From Lithodes maja (Eukaryota > Arthropoda > Malacostraca > Decapoda > Lithodidae), in the NCBI GenBank assembly GCA_037953745.1, contig JBAKBP010007919.1, forward strand, positions 1 to 64,000: a DNA stretch of 64,000 bases. Reading direction: 5' to 3'. Below the pieces are notes generated by a model that did no database searches, was not told where the DNA came from, and was given only the letters and a program-made list of their open reading frames with translations. The position numbers were made by a program, and so were the translations under genes. Within the stretch, counting starts at the first letter, position 1. Every line of letters starts with the position of its first letter. Below, piece by piece: positions 53,893 to 64,000 of the stretch.

Positions 53893-53970
53893 TAATGGTG
53901 TAATGGTTTGAATGTTTAAGATCTGTATGTGGTAATCCAGGTTCGAATCTCGAGTGGAGCACATGCTTTA
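53893..53970 (+). mobile_element. Degenerate tRNA-derived sequence
   Basis: GGTGTAATGGTTTGAATG resembles box A and CAGGTTCGAATCTCG box B. The acceptor stem does not close. Confidence 0.45.
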
Positions 53971-54145
53971 ATTAAATTTATTGGGTGGTGTTTGGTGTTG
54001 TTAGTGAAATAAAATAAATTTGAATATTCCTAAAGGTTCAGGTACATTTGATAGCGAGGTCGGTCCTTAGATATCTGTGCCCCATATAAAGTGCTTCCCT
54101 TTCACTTAAAACATTAGGCTATTCAGTGTGCAGTTGGGTTTGAGT

Positions 54146-54390
54146 ACACAGCCCGTAGCCTAGTAGGTAGAGCTCTCGTCTCACACACGAGGGGTCGGGG
54201 GTTCAATCCCCCGGCCGGGCGGAGACAAATTGGGCTTGTCTCCTTTCATGTGTTAGCCTCAGTTCACCTAGCTGTAAATAGGTACCTGGAATAAGTGGAC
54301 GACGTTGTGACGTCCCATCTGGGGTTGGCAAAAATGGTACAAGGCGAGATGGGTATCATATGGTTCACCTAAGCTGATGGCTACCTAAGC
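54146..54390 (+). mobile_element. tRNA-derived SINE with tRNA-Val-like head
   Basis: The head has box A (GTAGCCTAGTAGGTAGAGC), an anticodon arm CTCGT-CTCACAC-ACGAG giving a CAC anticodon, and a T arm GGGGGTTCAATCCCCC. A body of about 160 bp is shared with 18016-18256. RNA polymerase III would read it from the internal boxes. A stand-alone tRNA gene is less likely, because the same body follows the head in both copies. Confidence 0.8.
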
Positions 54391-54558
54391 CTTCGGGCGA
54401 GACGGTACCGTCTATAGTGAGAATGGTACCATACAGATCCACCCTAAGCCTTCGTTTCCGTTGTCGCCAATTGGCTAAATACAGACTACACACACATCCA
54501 CAGCCATTCCAACAGTACATAAAACACTTAACATGCATTTCACGCAATACATTCCCAG

Positions 54559-55206
54559 TTAACCTGACAAGCGCGAAATAGACCTAGGGGCTAGGGTAGT
54601 TATTTGTGCATTTCTAGCCTTGGATTCTGACAGAATTCGTTATATTTACAATATAGAGCATTATTTGTTTTCGGTATGCTTTTATTTTACATATATGATG
54701 TATATATGAACCTTCAAGAGTGCTAAAATAAGTGGGAAAAGCATTTGGGTGGTGAAAAACGAAGATATTGGCCACCCGGTCATAATCTCAGGCGAGAGAG
54801 AGCCACAGGCAACCCTCCTCTCTCGCTGTCTGTGAGGTAACTGAGACGAGCGGGGCGGTGTGGGCCGGTGTCTGGGTGTTGCATAACGATCTTTTCTGCA
54901 ACCCACTTGTGCTACATTATCGCGGGAGAGAAAAATAACCGATAAATGATGATAATAAGAGGAAAAATAGGTGATAATTGAGGAGGGGAGGTAGGGGGGA
55001 ATAAGGTGGGGAAGGAGGGGAGGGGGGTGGGTGAGATTTACATGGATGAGTACTGGAGGGGAATTATCTCACCTAGAGACAAATTCCTTTGTTTTGATAG
55101 GCCCTTTTTTTTTATGGAAGGCTTTTTTTATGGTCTTGCTTCCGTGAGGCCTATCGCGTTCCCTATAGGAAGCCTTCCGTGAGGCCTATCGCGCTTGCCG
55201 GGTTAA
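54559..55206. mobile_element. TTAA MITE, family 1 (inverse of 41600-42246)
   Basis: TTAA is at 54559-54562 and 55203-55206. It is very similar to the copy inside the RTE LINE and clearly closer to it than to the pair at 6263 and 37819. Confidence 0.9.
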
Positions 55207-55261
55207 GGAGGCGCGATAATAATGAGCTTAGCTCGCATTGCGTGGATTCCCCTTGACGAAC

Positions 55262-55675
55262 AAGTAACTGAGTAACATGATTAGATTGATTCTACAGCTA
55301 TTACAATAATCATTGTTTGTCTGAGCTCTCTCAGAGTATGCCAGCTCCTCTACATAGAGTATGTAGCATCCGTCATATAACACAATCCCATCCCTACTAG
55401 GTGCAACTCTCCAACCCAAGAGTTAAACAATATTCCCAATCTTTCTTCAATTCAACAGCTGAGCTCTGGAACTCTCTGAATCCATCTTTCCCTCATCCTA
55501 TTACTTTTATTGCTTCAAACTCCATGTGTCCAGGCATTTTGGCTCGAACATTCCTTGATTTTGGCCCTGTCACTCCTTTAACTCTCGGGGAGGCACTCGT
55601 CACAGGCAGCTTTGCCTGTTGTCTACCTCAGCTGCATGAAAAAATAAAAATAAAATCTGGATATAGTATAATCTG
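55262..55675 (+). mobile_element. LINE 3' end fragment (same family as 3677)
   Basis: It begins in the C-terminal coding region (ATTACAATAATCATTGTTTG) and runs to the 3' UTR motif GGGGAGGCACTCGTCACAGG. It is broken by stops. It lies just before a second copy of the same family. Confidence 0.75.
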
Positions 55676-55689
55676 CTAAAAAAAATATG

Positions 55690-56568
55690 TACTTTCAGCG
55701 CTAGACATATCGAAGGCCTTGAATAGAGTCTGGTACAAGTCTCTTATATCCAAACTGCCCCCCTTCGGTTTCTATCCCTCTATCTGTGCCTTAATTATCT
55801 CTAATTTCCTTTCCGGCTGTTCCATAGCTGTGGTCGTGGACGGCCATCACTCTCTTACTCAACCTATCAACTCCGGTGTTCCTCAGGGGCCTGTCCTATC
55901 TTCAGTTATCTTTCTAATATTCATTATTGATCTCTTGAACTGTACCTCTAGTCCCATCCACTCATATATTGATGGCTCTACCTTACACTAATCAAATAGT
56001 TTTTTCACAACAATCCAGCATGCAATCACTCCCAAACTCATGTAACGGGGCCATGGCACGCCGATCTTCTGAGCTCTCTACAATATCTGATTGGGGCAGA
56101 GAAAACCTTGTTACTTTTAATTCTTCCAAAACTCAATTTATCTATCTGTTTACTCGTCAAAACCTTCCCCAAGACTATCACTTACTTTTCAACAACATAC
56201 AAATTAACCATTCATCTTCTCTTAATTTGGTCTCTTTTTCCTCTGATCTCGCTTGGAAAGACCATATTACCATTATTGTTAAAACAGCTTTTCAAAAGCT
56301 GGGTGTGCTCAACCGCCTCCGGGGGATTTTTGCCTCTGCACAGCTTCTTGCTCTGTACAGGGGCACAATGCATCCATGTATTGAGTATTGTTTGCATGTG
56401 TGGGAAGGATCCTCTCACACAGCACTTAAAGACAAAGTAGAAAAGAAAGCCTTTCGTCTCATTAACTCACGTCCATTCACCAATTCTCAAAAATCTCTCT
56501 CTCTTTGCCGCAATGTTGCATCTATCTATCTATTCTATCACTATCAAAATTATCAGTGTTCGTTAGTG

Positions 56569-56576
<8 letters not shown>
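55690..56576 (+). pseudogene. LINE reverse transcriptase, 5'-truncated, interrupted by CR1
   Basis: It starts within the RT domain (ALDISKA-like LDISKALNRVWYKSLISK) and shows NSGVPQGPVLSSVIFLI. The catalytic box YADD has become a decayed YIDG. WKDHI and RLRGIFASAQLLALYRG follow. Two or more frame changes are present near 55980. At 56576 the coding stops at a (TAA)n tract that marks the 3' end of an inserted CR1 LINE. The matching continuation (ACCACCTCCTCTACATAGAG) resumes at 61008. Confidence 0.8.

Positions 56577-56609
<33 letters not shown>
56571..56609. repeat. (TAA)n tract, CR1 3' tail
   Basis: About 13 TAA/AAT units lie at the boundary between the host LINE and the CR1-like insert. Confidence 0.9.
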
Positions 56610-56611
<2 letters not shown>

Positions 56612-56907
56612 TTTATTCAGTTAGCAATTTACAGAGTTGGTACCACATAGTTTGCTACAAATATGACATGTACCAGCCTTGCATAATTCCAACTAAGGAT
56701 AGCCTAATAAGGCCGTTAGGCGTATTTCCATTGGGGTCCTTGTGGGATTAGGATTAGCTGGGGAAAATCGGGAGGATAAAGAAATAGATACTTTAGAGAA
56801 AGTATTTCTAGGGGGTTATTTTAAGATACCTTACATCCTATAGTAAATATCAGTAATCCGTAATCAGTAATCATTTCAGTTTGGTTTGTCTATCTCTTAT
56901 GTCGCAT

Positions 56908-58624
56908 TTAGTAGTAGACATAAGCTTGGTGCTCCCTTCTCGCAGCTGTCCGGTTCAGGTGTTCCTTCAGGCTACGTCTGAAGGAATACAGTGTTCTCTT
57001 TTCACGGACTGACTGGGGTAGGTCGTTCCAGTCTTTGATGGCGGTGAAGAAGAATGTTTGCTTACCCTGTCCTTGGATTCTCGGGACCTTAAAATTAAAC
57101 ATCCTGTTTCTTGTATTATGTCCACTCCTCTCATTTGCTTTAACAAAATCATTCTTTAGGTACTCTGGAGCTCTGTCATAGAAAATTTTGAAGGCATTAG
57201 TGAGCCTGATTTGTTTGGCCCTGTCAGCGACATTGAGCATACCTAGTGACTGAAGTTGTTCCTGGCCAACATGTGATCTGGGTCCTAGGTTCAGCATGAA
57301 CCTAACCATTTTATTTTGAGTGACCTGAAGTTTGTGCTGTGCTGATTTAGATGATGCAGAGTACCAGGATGACACAGAATAGTCAAAATGACATTAAACA
57401 AGCGCTTGGCAGAGGGTCTTTTTGGTCGCCGCGGGCAAGCATCCCACCTGTCTATACAGGTATTTTATACGTGCTCTACACTTACTCAGGATAGATTCCA
57501 AAATTGTTTCACCTGACAAACTCGCGTCCAGTTTTAGTCCGAGATATTTAACTTGTGACACTGTTGTTATAGGAATATCATTACAGTTGACCGAGAAGCC
57601 CACAATGTCTTTCAGTTTGCGTTTTGTTCCACATAAGATGGCTTCCGTCTTGCCCAGGTGAAGAGATAGTTGATTGTCCACTAGCCATTCACTACATGAT
57701 TCTAGTTCTTTGGAAATTGAAGCGGCAATACGTATTGGGTCTTTTCCTGAAACCAGGAGCACGCTGTCGTCTGCATACAGTAATAATTTACATGAGACGC
57801 TCAGTTCCATGTCGTTCACATAACAGAGAAAGAGTAAGGGACCAAGGATGCTTCCCTGCGGGACCCCACAGTTAATTGGCATAGGATCAGATATATTATC
57901 GTCAATTTTATCACTTTGGGTTCTACCACTAAGATAAGATTTAAACCAGTTCACAGATCCTATGCCCATTGCTTGTAGTTTATTACATAGGATATCATGG
58001 TCTACTGTGTCAAACGCCTTTTGTAGATCAAGAAGAACCATACCGGTGTAGTTACCTTTAGACATTTCTTTACGAATGTGATCCGTTAAGTGGATGAGAC
58101 AGGAGTCTGTCGAGTACATGCATCTGAAACCTGATTGAAACTTATAGAATAGATCATTTTGTTTGAGGTAGTGTTCAATTTGGGTGTATACCGCTCTTTC
58201 AAGGATTTTAGATACAATACATAATATGCTAACTGGTCTGTAGTTACCAACTTCTAGTTTATTTCCTTTCTTGAATAGACGGGTTACAATAGCTTCCTTC
58301 AGTTTAGCAGGTACAGTGTTGGTGTTAATTGACAAGTTGATGATGTGGGTTAGGGGGCCTGCTATACCAATGGCTCCATCTCGTAGAAATTTGGCAGGAA
58401 TTTTGTCTGGTCCTGTGCTTTTATGTACATTTAGGTTAGACAGCTCGTCAAAAGTGTATTTTGGTGTAACATTTTGCAATCCAAATGTGTTTGGGTGTAT
58501 GTTTTTATCTCTGTAGAAATTTCGAAAGGTGGCCGTTGTTGTCGTGTATTTATTGAGAGGTTGAGGTAGGTTCTGTGCAAGTGTGTTTGCTATGGAGGTG
58601 AAGAAGGAGTTGAAGTAGGTTGAA
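56908..58624 (-). pseudogene. CR1/L2-like LINE: reverse transcriptase and C-terminal domain
   Basis: A single minus frame runs from the endonuclease linker through RT to the end at 56908, broken only by TGA at 58630-58632 and TAA at 57394-57396. RT motifs: KSTGPDKIPAKFLRDGA, VTRLFKKGNKLEVGNYRPVS, FQSGFRCMYSTDSC, GMVLLDLQKAFDTVDHDIL, INCGVPQGSILGPLLFLCYV, the catalytic LLYADDSVLLVSG and QVKYLGLKLD. After 57394 the C-terminal part reads HKLQVTQNKMVRFMLNL and KDWNDLPQSVREKRTLYSFR. The final domain is the short one typical of CR1/L2 elements. The enzyme would prime on nicked target DNA. Confidence 0.9.
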
Positions 58625-58629
58625 ATTTG

Positions 58630-60240
58630 TCATTTATCGTGGCAAATCTGATCCTTAATGGTGAGAGCAATATTAGTGTTAGACGAATCCCTCGTCTTGT
58701 TGCTGTAGCCTGTTGTTTTTAGGTGCTTCCATAGTTTCTTTGGGTTATTCTGATATTCCTCTGCCTTATTGTGAAAATAATTAGTTTTCGCTGATTTTAT
58801 TTTCCTACTTAGTTCATTCCTGGCCCTGTTGAACTCATGTTTCAGACCTTGATCCTGTCTATGTTTCGCTAGCCTTTTTAACAGATTGTCTCTGTGTTCC
58901 AGATGGTGTAGTATGTCATTGTTGATCCATGGGTCTGACCTTGCTTTAATTCGTATGTCTTTCAGAGGAGCTATTTCGTCTAGAATGTTTGTGATGATGG
59001 TTCTGAAGCCAACCCATGCGTCATTAACGTTTGTACTTCCAAACACTGGAGACCAGTCTGTATTCCATAAAATGTCCAGAAATGTTTCTTTATTGTAGTT
59101 TCTGAGTGACCTTGTTTTGATAATCTTGTGATTCTCTAGGGTAATTTTTGTGGTTTTTCGTGTGCAATATGTGACGAAGTGATCACTTATCCCAGTCTGT
59201 ATAACCCCTGATTGGGATATTTTATCCTCTCTGTTACAGTTTATGTGGTCTATTATTGTGGCAGTGTTCTCAGAGATACGTGTGGGGGTTGTGATGAGTT
59301 GTTTGTGATTGTGCATTGTCAGTATATGCCTATATTCTCGTACAAGCCTATCATTTCGTTGTTTGTAACATAGGTTAAAATCCCCTAGTATGATGGATTC
59401 ATTCCGAGGGTCTAGCGATGACAACGTTCGTTCAATTTAATTGGTCAAGAATTGTGTGTCGTCTGGTGGCCTATAGCATACCCCAATTGTGATGGGTCTT
59501 GTCCTCGGCAGGTGTAGATCGATCCACAGAGCTTCGTGATTTTCTACATGGAGGTCGGTCCTGGTTGTGTGTGTGAGGTTGTTTTTTACATACAGACATT
59601 ACTCCTCCCCCATGCCTATTGCGATCATTCCTAACCATATTGAAACCTTGAATGTTTATTTCACCATCGTTTATACTTGAATCCAGCCAGGTTTCTGTGA
59701 TTGCAATTATTGAAGCTTTGGCCTTATTAACTAACAAGTTTAATTCTGACAATTTATGGTACATTGATCTGGCGTTAATGTGGATAAGATGGAGCCCTTT
59801 GTTGGTGAACACTCTGTATTCATCTTTGATTTTGAATGTGTCCTGGCTGCATTCTGAGTTGTTAATACTAATTGGTTCATTTACATTAATATTCGGTAAT
59901 GAATGCAAGGCACATATGTTGCATAGGAATTCCCGTTCTTCACTGTTGGTCTTCTTAGAGATGCACTTCATGTGAGCTACAGTTTTACACTTAACACAGT
60001 TTATGATCCTTTGTTTTCTTGTTATGAGTGATTCACATATTTCACAAATGATTGTAGGACCCTTAATAGCTATTTCCCTACATTTATCGCATTCCACTTC
60101 TTTTCTGCTAGTAACGTAAGTACATCGATCGTGTACTGTTTCATTACAACTCCTACATTGTGACGTTGTACTCCTTTTGTTGAATCTAATATCGCACACT
60201 ATACATATTTTCCTGTTACTGTTCATCGTACGTCTGGCGG
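58630..60240 (-). pseudogene. CR1/L2-like LINE: PHD-like fingers and apurinic endonuclease
   Basis: Two Cys/His clusters lie at about 60222-59900: ICIVCDIRFNKR to CNETVHDRCTY, and IICEICESLITR to CKTVAHMKC. They fit PHD-like zinc fingers found before the endonuclease in CR1 elements. The endonuclease begins LHLIHINARSMYHKL (about 59800) with AITETWLDSS and HGGGVMSV. A frameshift near 59575 moves the rest into the RT frame, and a TAA stands at 59437-59439. Then come SIILGDFNLCYKQ, TIIDHINCN and SDHFVTY (catalytic block). A helical linker with SDPWINNDILHHLEHR leads to RT. Confidence 0.85.
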
Positions 60241-60248
60241 TGTGGTGA

Positions 60249-61004
60249 TCAGCTGTGCGCCGTGAGCGGCTGATGGTGTCGTGAGCGGGTGAGATGAGGA
60301 CAATTTGTGGCTCCCCCTTGCCCCCCTCCCACCCCACTGGGTTGGTTTCTCTTGTTGTCTATCTTGTTCGTTGCTGTTAATTCATTGTCGATGTGTTTGC
60401 TAGAGCTTCCTGCTTGTTTGGGTGTTCTGGTTGCATGTTGTGTTACTTGGGTCACCGATATCTGTGGTAGTGATGATACAGTTGAGGGTAATGTTGAGTA
60501 GGTAGAATGTTGGCACTGTGCTGGCGGTTGCCCTGCGGTCTTGGTTGTGAGTTGGAGCGTGACGGGAGACTTGGGTGCCTGCTGGCCCAGTTTGTTATAA
60601 CGAATTTTACTGCTAGGGACTGTTGAAATGTCGGTGTCTGCCTTACTTGTTTGGTGGTGAGGTTTCTTCAACGTTGAACTAGGGCCGGGGTTGGTCTCTA
60701 CATCTCCGCAGCTAATTAGAGTGTAGCACAATAGGTGTTGTAGCGAGGTTGTGCCAGAGTATTTACCAAGCCTCGGCGTCTTCCCGATATATGAAATAGA
60801 CTAGGCAGGAATGGTGACAGAAATTTCACTCGTGTGTGATTTCTGTGTGACGAGGTCCCTCAATACTTGTTTAGTGTTGACCTGGTACACTACCGGTCCC
60901 CTCTGCACCTGTATATCAGCACAGCCCCTCTGGATGTTGAGAAGGATGATACATAGAGAGAGGGCTACGCCCGCATCCTTCATCCCTCCCGCCATCTTAC
61001 TCAT
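60249..61004 (-). pseudogene. CR1/L2-like LINE N-terminal region: signal-like peptide and 2A motif
   Basis: The minus frame starts at ATG 61004 (MSKMAGGMKDAGVALSLCII). Residues about 7-27 are hydrophobic and followed by CADIQ, which resembles a secretion signal. TAG at 60801-60803 interrupts the frame. About 30 codons later, in the same frame, LISCGDVETNPGP (60681-60710 for CGDVETNPGP) matches the 2A consensus D-V/I-E-x-N-P-G-P, at which ribosomes skip a bond. A Thr/Pro/Gln-rich linker runs to 60249. The next ORF (PHD-like fingers) lies in another frame, overlapping from 60337. 2A peptides are known at the N-terminus of some invertebrate CR1-like elements. Confidence 0.8.
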
Positions 61005-61007
61005 ATG

Positions 61008-61330
61008 ACCACCTCCTCTACATAGAGTACATAGCACCCGACTTGTAACACAATCCCACCCCTACTCTGTACAACTCTCCAAGCCAAGAGTGAAACAATA
61101 TTCCCAATCTTTCTTCTATTCAACAGCTGAGTTCTGGAACTCTCTCCATGAATCACATCTTTCCCTCATCCTATGACTTATATTGCTTTAAACTCTGGTG
61201 TGTCCAGGCATTTTGCCTCGTACGTTCCTTGATTTGGCCCTGTCACTCTTTCAACTATAGGGGAGGCACTCGTCACGTGTTGTTTTGCCTCTTGTCTCCC
61301 TTATCCACAGAGAAAAACAAAAGAAAAGAA
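61008..61330 (+). mobile_element. 3' end of the LINE interrupted by CR1
   Basis: It continues the copy at 55690-56576: ACCACCTCCTCTACATAGAG, then AGCTGAGTTCTGGAACTCTC and the 3' UTR motif GGGGAGGCACTCGTCACGTG. It ends in an A-rich tail near 61330. Confidence 0.85.
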
Positions 61331-61599
61331 AACAAGATTCTGTTACGCCAATAATATTACAAATGTCGGTGCATAATTTATGTGATTGTAATTCAGTAAA
61401 CGTATTTTGGAGACTACGTGCATTTACGTATACAACTCTGACGGGGTTTTCTGGACACCCTGTGTATTTTCATCATTATTTGTGATGATATTATTTACTA
61501 TATAATAATTTATGATGGTGGACGCAAATCCATATTAATTGTTTACAAGGGTCGTTGCTATATTATTCCAATATGAATTTATGTTGCCTTGGTAAGACG

Positions 61600-61980
61600 T
61601 GACTTAAATGCGTTATTTGCCCAGAAGAAACTCACTGCATCATTTAGGAGCCGACTGAGTCTTGCAGATCTTACTGGGTTAATTTGAAGACTATGCCATG
61701 AAAACATTTTTTTTTCTCAAATTATTATTCAACCCCTTCCTGTGAACATGGGTTCTTCAGTCGCCTGTTCAGGTTGTCATAGAAGTAGGCTACGGTTCTC
61801 CCCCAGTTCTGGGAATGATGCCTGAAATCATTATATTTCCAGTCTTTTTCTTAAATTCCCTCATCAAGTTCCTGTACTTGTCAAGCAGTGCCTCAGATTT
61901 GGTATGTCGGCACACAACAATTACACCTACGCTAAGAACATACACTAGTGTGTCTTGATGCTCTGGCAGTAATGTCATCC
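61600..61980 (-). pseudogene. SGNH/GDSL-esterase-like relic
   Basis: The 62-residue frame (MTLLPEHQDTLVYVLSVGV, CRHTKSEALLDKYRNLMREF, IMISGIIPRTGG) resembles the middle of SGNH hydrolases, where a Gly-x-Asn/Asp block and an I-x-G-I-x-P strand occur. Downstream, broken by stops, is PVRSARLSRLLNDAV, like the C-terminal His block region. Such esterase domains occur in ORF1 of CR1/L2-like LINEs and as stand-alone genes in crustaceans. Catalytic residues are not complete. Confidence 0.5.
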
Positions 61981-62340
61981 CTTGCTACCAGAACATAGCT
62001 GATGACCACACCTGGGATGCAGAAGGCATAATATGGATCAAGTAAAACGAGTTCATGATGTATTGGATAGTTTTAATTAAAGCATACTACATACCGTATT
62101 CACACATGATTCTGAGTGACCATTAGGTATAAATTATATAGGTTGGTTTCAGCAATTTTGGTAGTATTGTGGATGAACACAAAATATAAAGAATAATTAA
62201 CGATTTTATGACAAAGAATAACAAATTTACATATACCATGCTACTACTTGGTGTCAGTAATAAGAGCATGGGTGATAATGCTTATAAGAATTAACATTAC
62301 ATTTGTTACATAAGACTACGAGAACTACTGTACATTAAAT
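61981..62340. other. Unassigned AT-rich region
   Basis: I see no gene, repeat match or RNA-like structure. Confidence 0.5.
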
Positions 62341-62356
62341 ATTTGTTGTCATCAGT

Positions 62357-62452
<96 letters not shown>
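62357..62452. repeat. (GA)n microsatellite, about 48 units
   Basis: An uninterrupted GA run. The reported frames across it are artefacts. Confidence 0.98.
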
Positions 62453-62455
<3 letters not shown>

Positions 62456-62755
62456 GTCCTGGAGATCCAAAGATTTGTCCTCAATTTGCAATGTTTTGCG
62501 CTATTCTAATAACTTAATTTATAATTCCTTCACAACTACTTTACTTGAATTAATGTTAATATAATATAGATACTATGTTCCATTAGCCGAAACATCCAAA
62601 CCCGGTAAATTGATGGGAAAATTGAACTTAATGTTGATTTTACCTGAATAAAATATTGAATCGTAATGTAAGTTATAAAATGACTATGATATACCAACTT
62701 GGGTTATGAGGTGGAAATGTTATGTGTGTGTGTGTGTATTATAATAATAATAATC
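62453..62755. other. AT-rich spacer with (TG)n and (AAT)n
   Basis: Short TG (62724-62737) and AAT (62740-62753) runs. Nothing else is recognised. Confidence 0.5.
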
Positions 62756-63860
62756 CTATCTATATGCTATCTATATGCTCAGGCCCAATCCCCATTTTGG
62801 GGGTAGCCGACTCAAGACAGAGCAAGAACAGGGAAAACACAAAAACAACATAAAACAAAAAATAAACACTGATAAAAAACACAAACTCACACACATCCAG
62901 GTCACCCAGGAGAAGACCCAGAGACCCGGGTTACCAAGGTCGCTCCAGCACTCCCCTGGCCCCTGACCACCCGGAGAGGTTCCGATCTCGGCAGGCAGAC
63001 ATGCAGCGGAGCCAAAGCCACAAGCCCTCCCACCACACTTCCAGGCACACCCTTCATATTAATCGTCTCCCCGGGCCAGGCGCCTGATGGACTATTATCT
63101 AGTCAAACTTGCGCCCGACCCCTTACTCCAAATGACCACGTGTTCACTCAACTATTCACAATCATTCTCCATTCACTCCTGTCCACCACCACTTCCCCTG
63201 CCTGATCTATAGTCATTCCTCTATCATCCAAAGCCTTTCTTACACAGTCTCTCCATCTCAATGGGGGTCTTCCTGCCCTTCTATCTCCCCTTGTACCTGA
63301 CTCACATATTCTCTTTGTAAGCCTTTCATCTCCCATTCGTTCAACATGACCATACCAGCTCAGCACCCTTCTGTCCACTCTGGCTGACAAATGTTCCTGC
63401 TGCCCCACTCTCCTACGTATCTCTTCATTCCTCAATCTGTCTCTACGAGTAACTCCACACATACTCCTCAAGCAGCTCATCTCCATCACATCCAGCCCTC
63501 TTTTCTCCTTTTTCTTCAGAGCCCATGTCTCAGCCCCATACATCACTGTTGGCACAACAATTCCTTGATACAGTGCACTTTTTACTTTCACTCCGAGATT
63601 TCTCGTTTTCCACATACTTCCCATTGCTCCGAAAACCTTCCTTCCTTCACACACTCTCTGTTTTACCTCCACTTCCATACCTCCACTCCTGCTTATCGTT
63701 CCTCCTAGATATTTAAAACACTCTACTTGTTCCAATATTTCCCCATCCAGCCTCACATCTAGATTCACCCTATGCTCTCCCCTGTTACACACCATTATTT
63801 TACTTTTATTGACTTTCACCTTCAGTTTCCTCCTTCCACAAACCACAAAGATCATAATAG
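62756..63860 (-). pseudogene. RTE-type LINE, second subfamily, 5'-truncated
   Basis: The minus frame 63855-63148 (235 residues) begins inside RT after the catalytic box: KLKVKVNKSKIMVCNRGE, VECFKYLGGTISRSGGMEVE, TVMYGAETWALKKKEKR, RSMCGVTRRDRLRNEEIRRR, LSWYGHVERMGDERL and RRAGRPPLRWRDCVRKALDD. It is the same architecture as the 42247-44302 RT C-terminus but a distinct subfamily. The 3' UTR (63130-62756) carries CCGGGTCTCTGGGTCTTC on the minus strand and ends near GGGGGTAGCC, followed by a short ATAGCATATAGATAG tail. The endonuclease and RT core are absent. Confidence 0.88.
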
Positions 63861-64000
63861 TGTCAATAAGTCATTGACCAAATCTTTTGTTTACATGGCG
63901 AAGTACATGGCGAAGACTCGGCAGACGACGTACGCTAAACGCTATTTTCACCATTATATATATTATTTATTAGTAATCTTTTCTACTTTAATGCATGAAA
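63861..64000. other. Window end, nothing recognised
   Basis: No gene or repeat match is seen. Confidence 0.5.

Larger units (their letters stand above)
56577..61007 (-). mobile_element. CR1/L2-like LINE, nearly full length (about 4.4 kb)
   Basis: On the minus strand it reads signal-like peptide, 2A-type motif, Pro/Thr-rich linker, two PHD-like zinc fingers, apurinic endonuclease, reverse transcriptase and a C-terminal domain. The 3' end is an (ATT)n tail seen as (TAA)n at 56576-56609. It lies inside another LINE copy. At least three stop codons and one frameshift make it inactive. Confidence 0.88.

Noticed and set aside
54146..54220. Functional tRNA-Val gene
   Set aside because: The head looks good, but it is followed by the same body as at 18016-18256, so it is the head of a SINE.
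62306..62564. Ser-Leu or Arg-Glu repeat ORFs
   Set aside because: They are (GA)n microsatellite translated.

Overview
This is a window of arthropod nuclear DNA, most likely from a crustacean such as a decapod. It is AT-rich, spliced and dominated by transposable elements. The support is a putative DM4/DM12-type gene (a domain known from arthropods), a short (TTAGG)n arthropod telomere-type array, and a DIRS-like tyrosine-recombinase retroelement of the kind well known in decapods. The species itself is inference. There is no sign of a bacterial or viral replicon.

Layout. 1-8.4 kb holds a diverged copy of a long LTR-like repeat, a foldback element carrying a TTAA MITE, a 5'-truncated LINE with an almost open reverse transcriptase, and an inverted duplicate of a block that recurs at 36.3-39.4 kb. 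8.4-12.1 kb is a decayed Ty3/gypsy-like element (gag, protease, RT, RNase H; no integrase). Its upstream LTR-like copy is interrupted by a 0.49 kb mini-DIRS (12.1-12.6 kb) and a 7.7 kb DIRS-like element (12.6-20.3 kb). The DIRS-like element is very GC-rich, is coded on the minus strand (RT, RNase H, methyltransferase-like region, tyrosine recombinase) and is bounded by identical 37-bp inverted repeats. 20.3-24.4 kb and 31-38.5 kb are inverted copies of one LTR-like unit. They face each other across an apparently intact piggyBac-type transposon (24.4-30.9 kb, 989-residue transposase). The right-hand unit also carries a 449-residue ORF of unknown function. 40.5-44.3 kb is a full-length RTE-like LINE with an 11-bp target duplication, split by a TTAA MITE.

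46.6-49.9 kb holds the only convincing host gene: three exons with GT-AG junctions in matching phase, encoding about 363 residues. Its second intron carries a 52-54 bp minisatellite. 50-54.4 kb is simple repeat, a large palindrome, a second minisatellite and tRNA-derived SINE-like sequence. 55.2-61.3 kb is a LINE copy interrupted by a nearly full-length CR1/L2-like LINE. That insert's N-terminal region carries a secretion-signal-like stretch and a 2A-type ribosome-skipping motif. 61.6-64 kb holds an SGNH-esterase-like relic, simple repeats and a second RTE-type LINE.

The nesting order can be read directly: LINE interrupted by CR1; LINE interrupted by RTE interrupted by TTAA MITE; LTR-like unit interrupted by foldback interrupted by piggyBac. 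Several insertions have filled and empty sites inside this same window, so boundaries and target duplications can be inferred without outside data. The piggyBac transposase and the TTAA MITE families share terminal features, which suggests mobilisation in trans.
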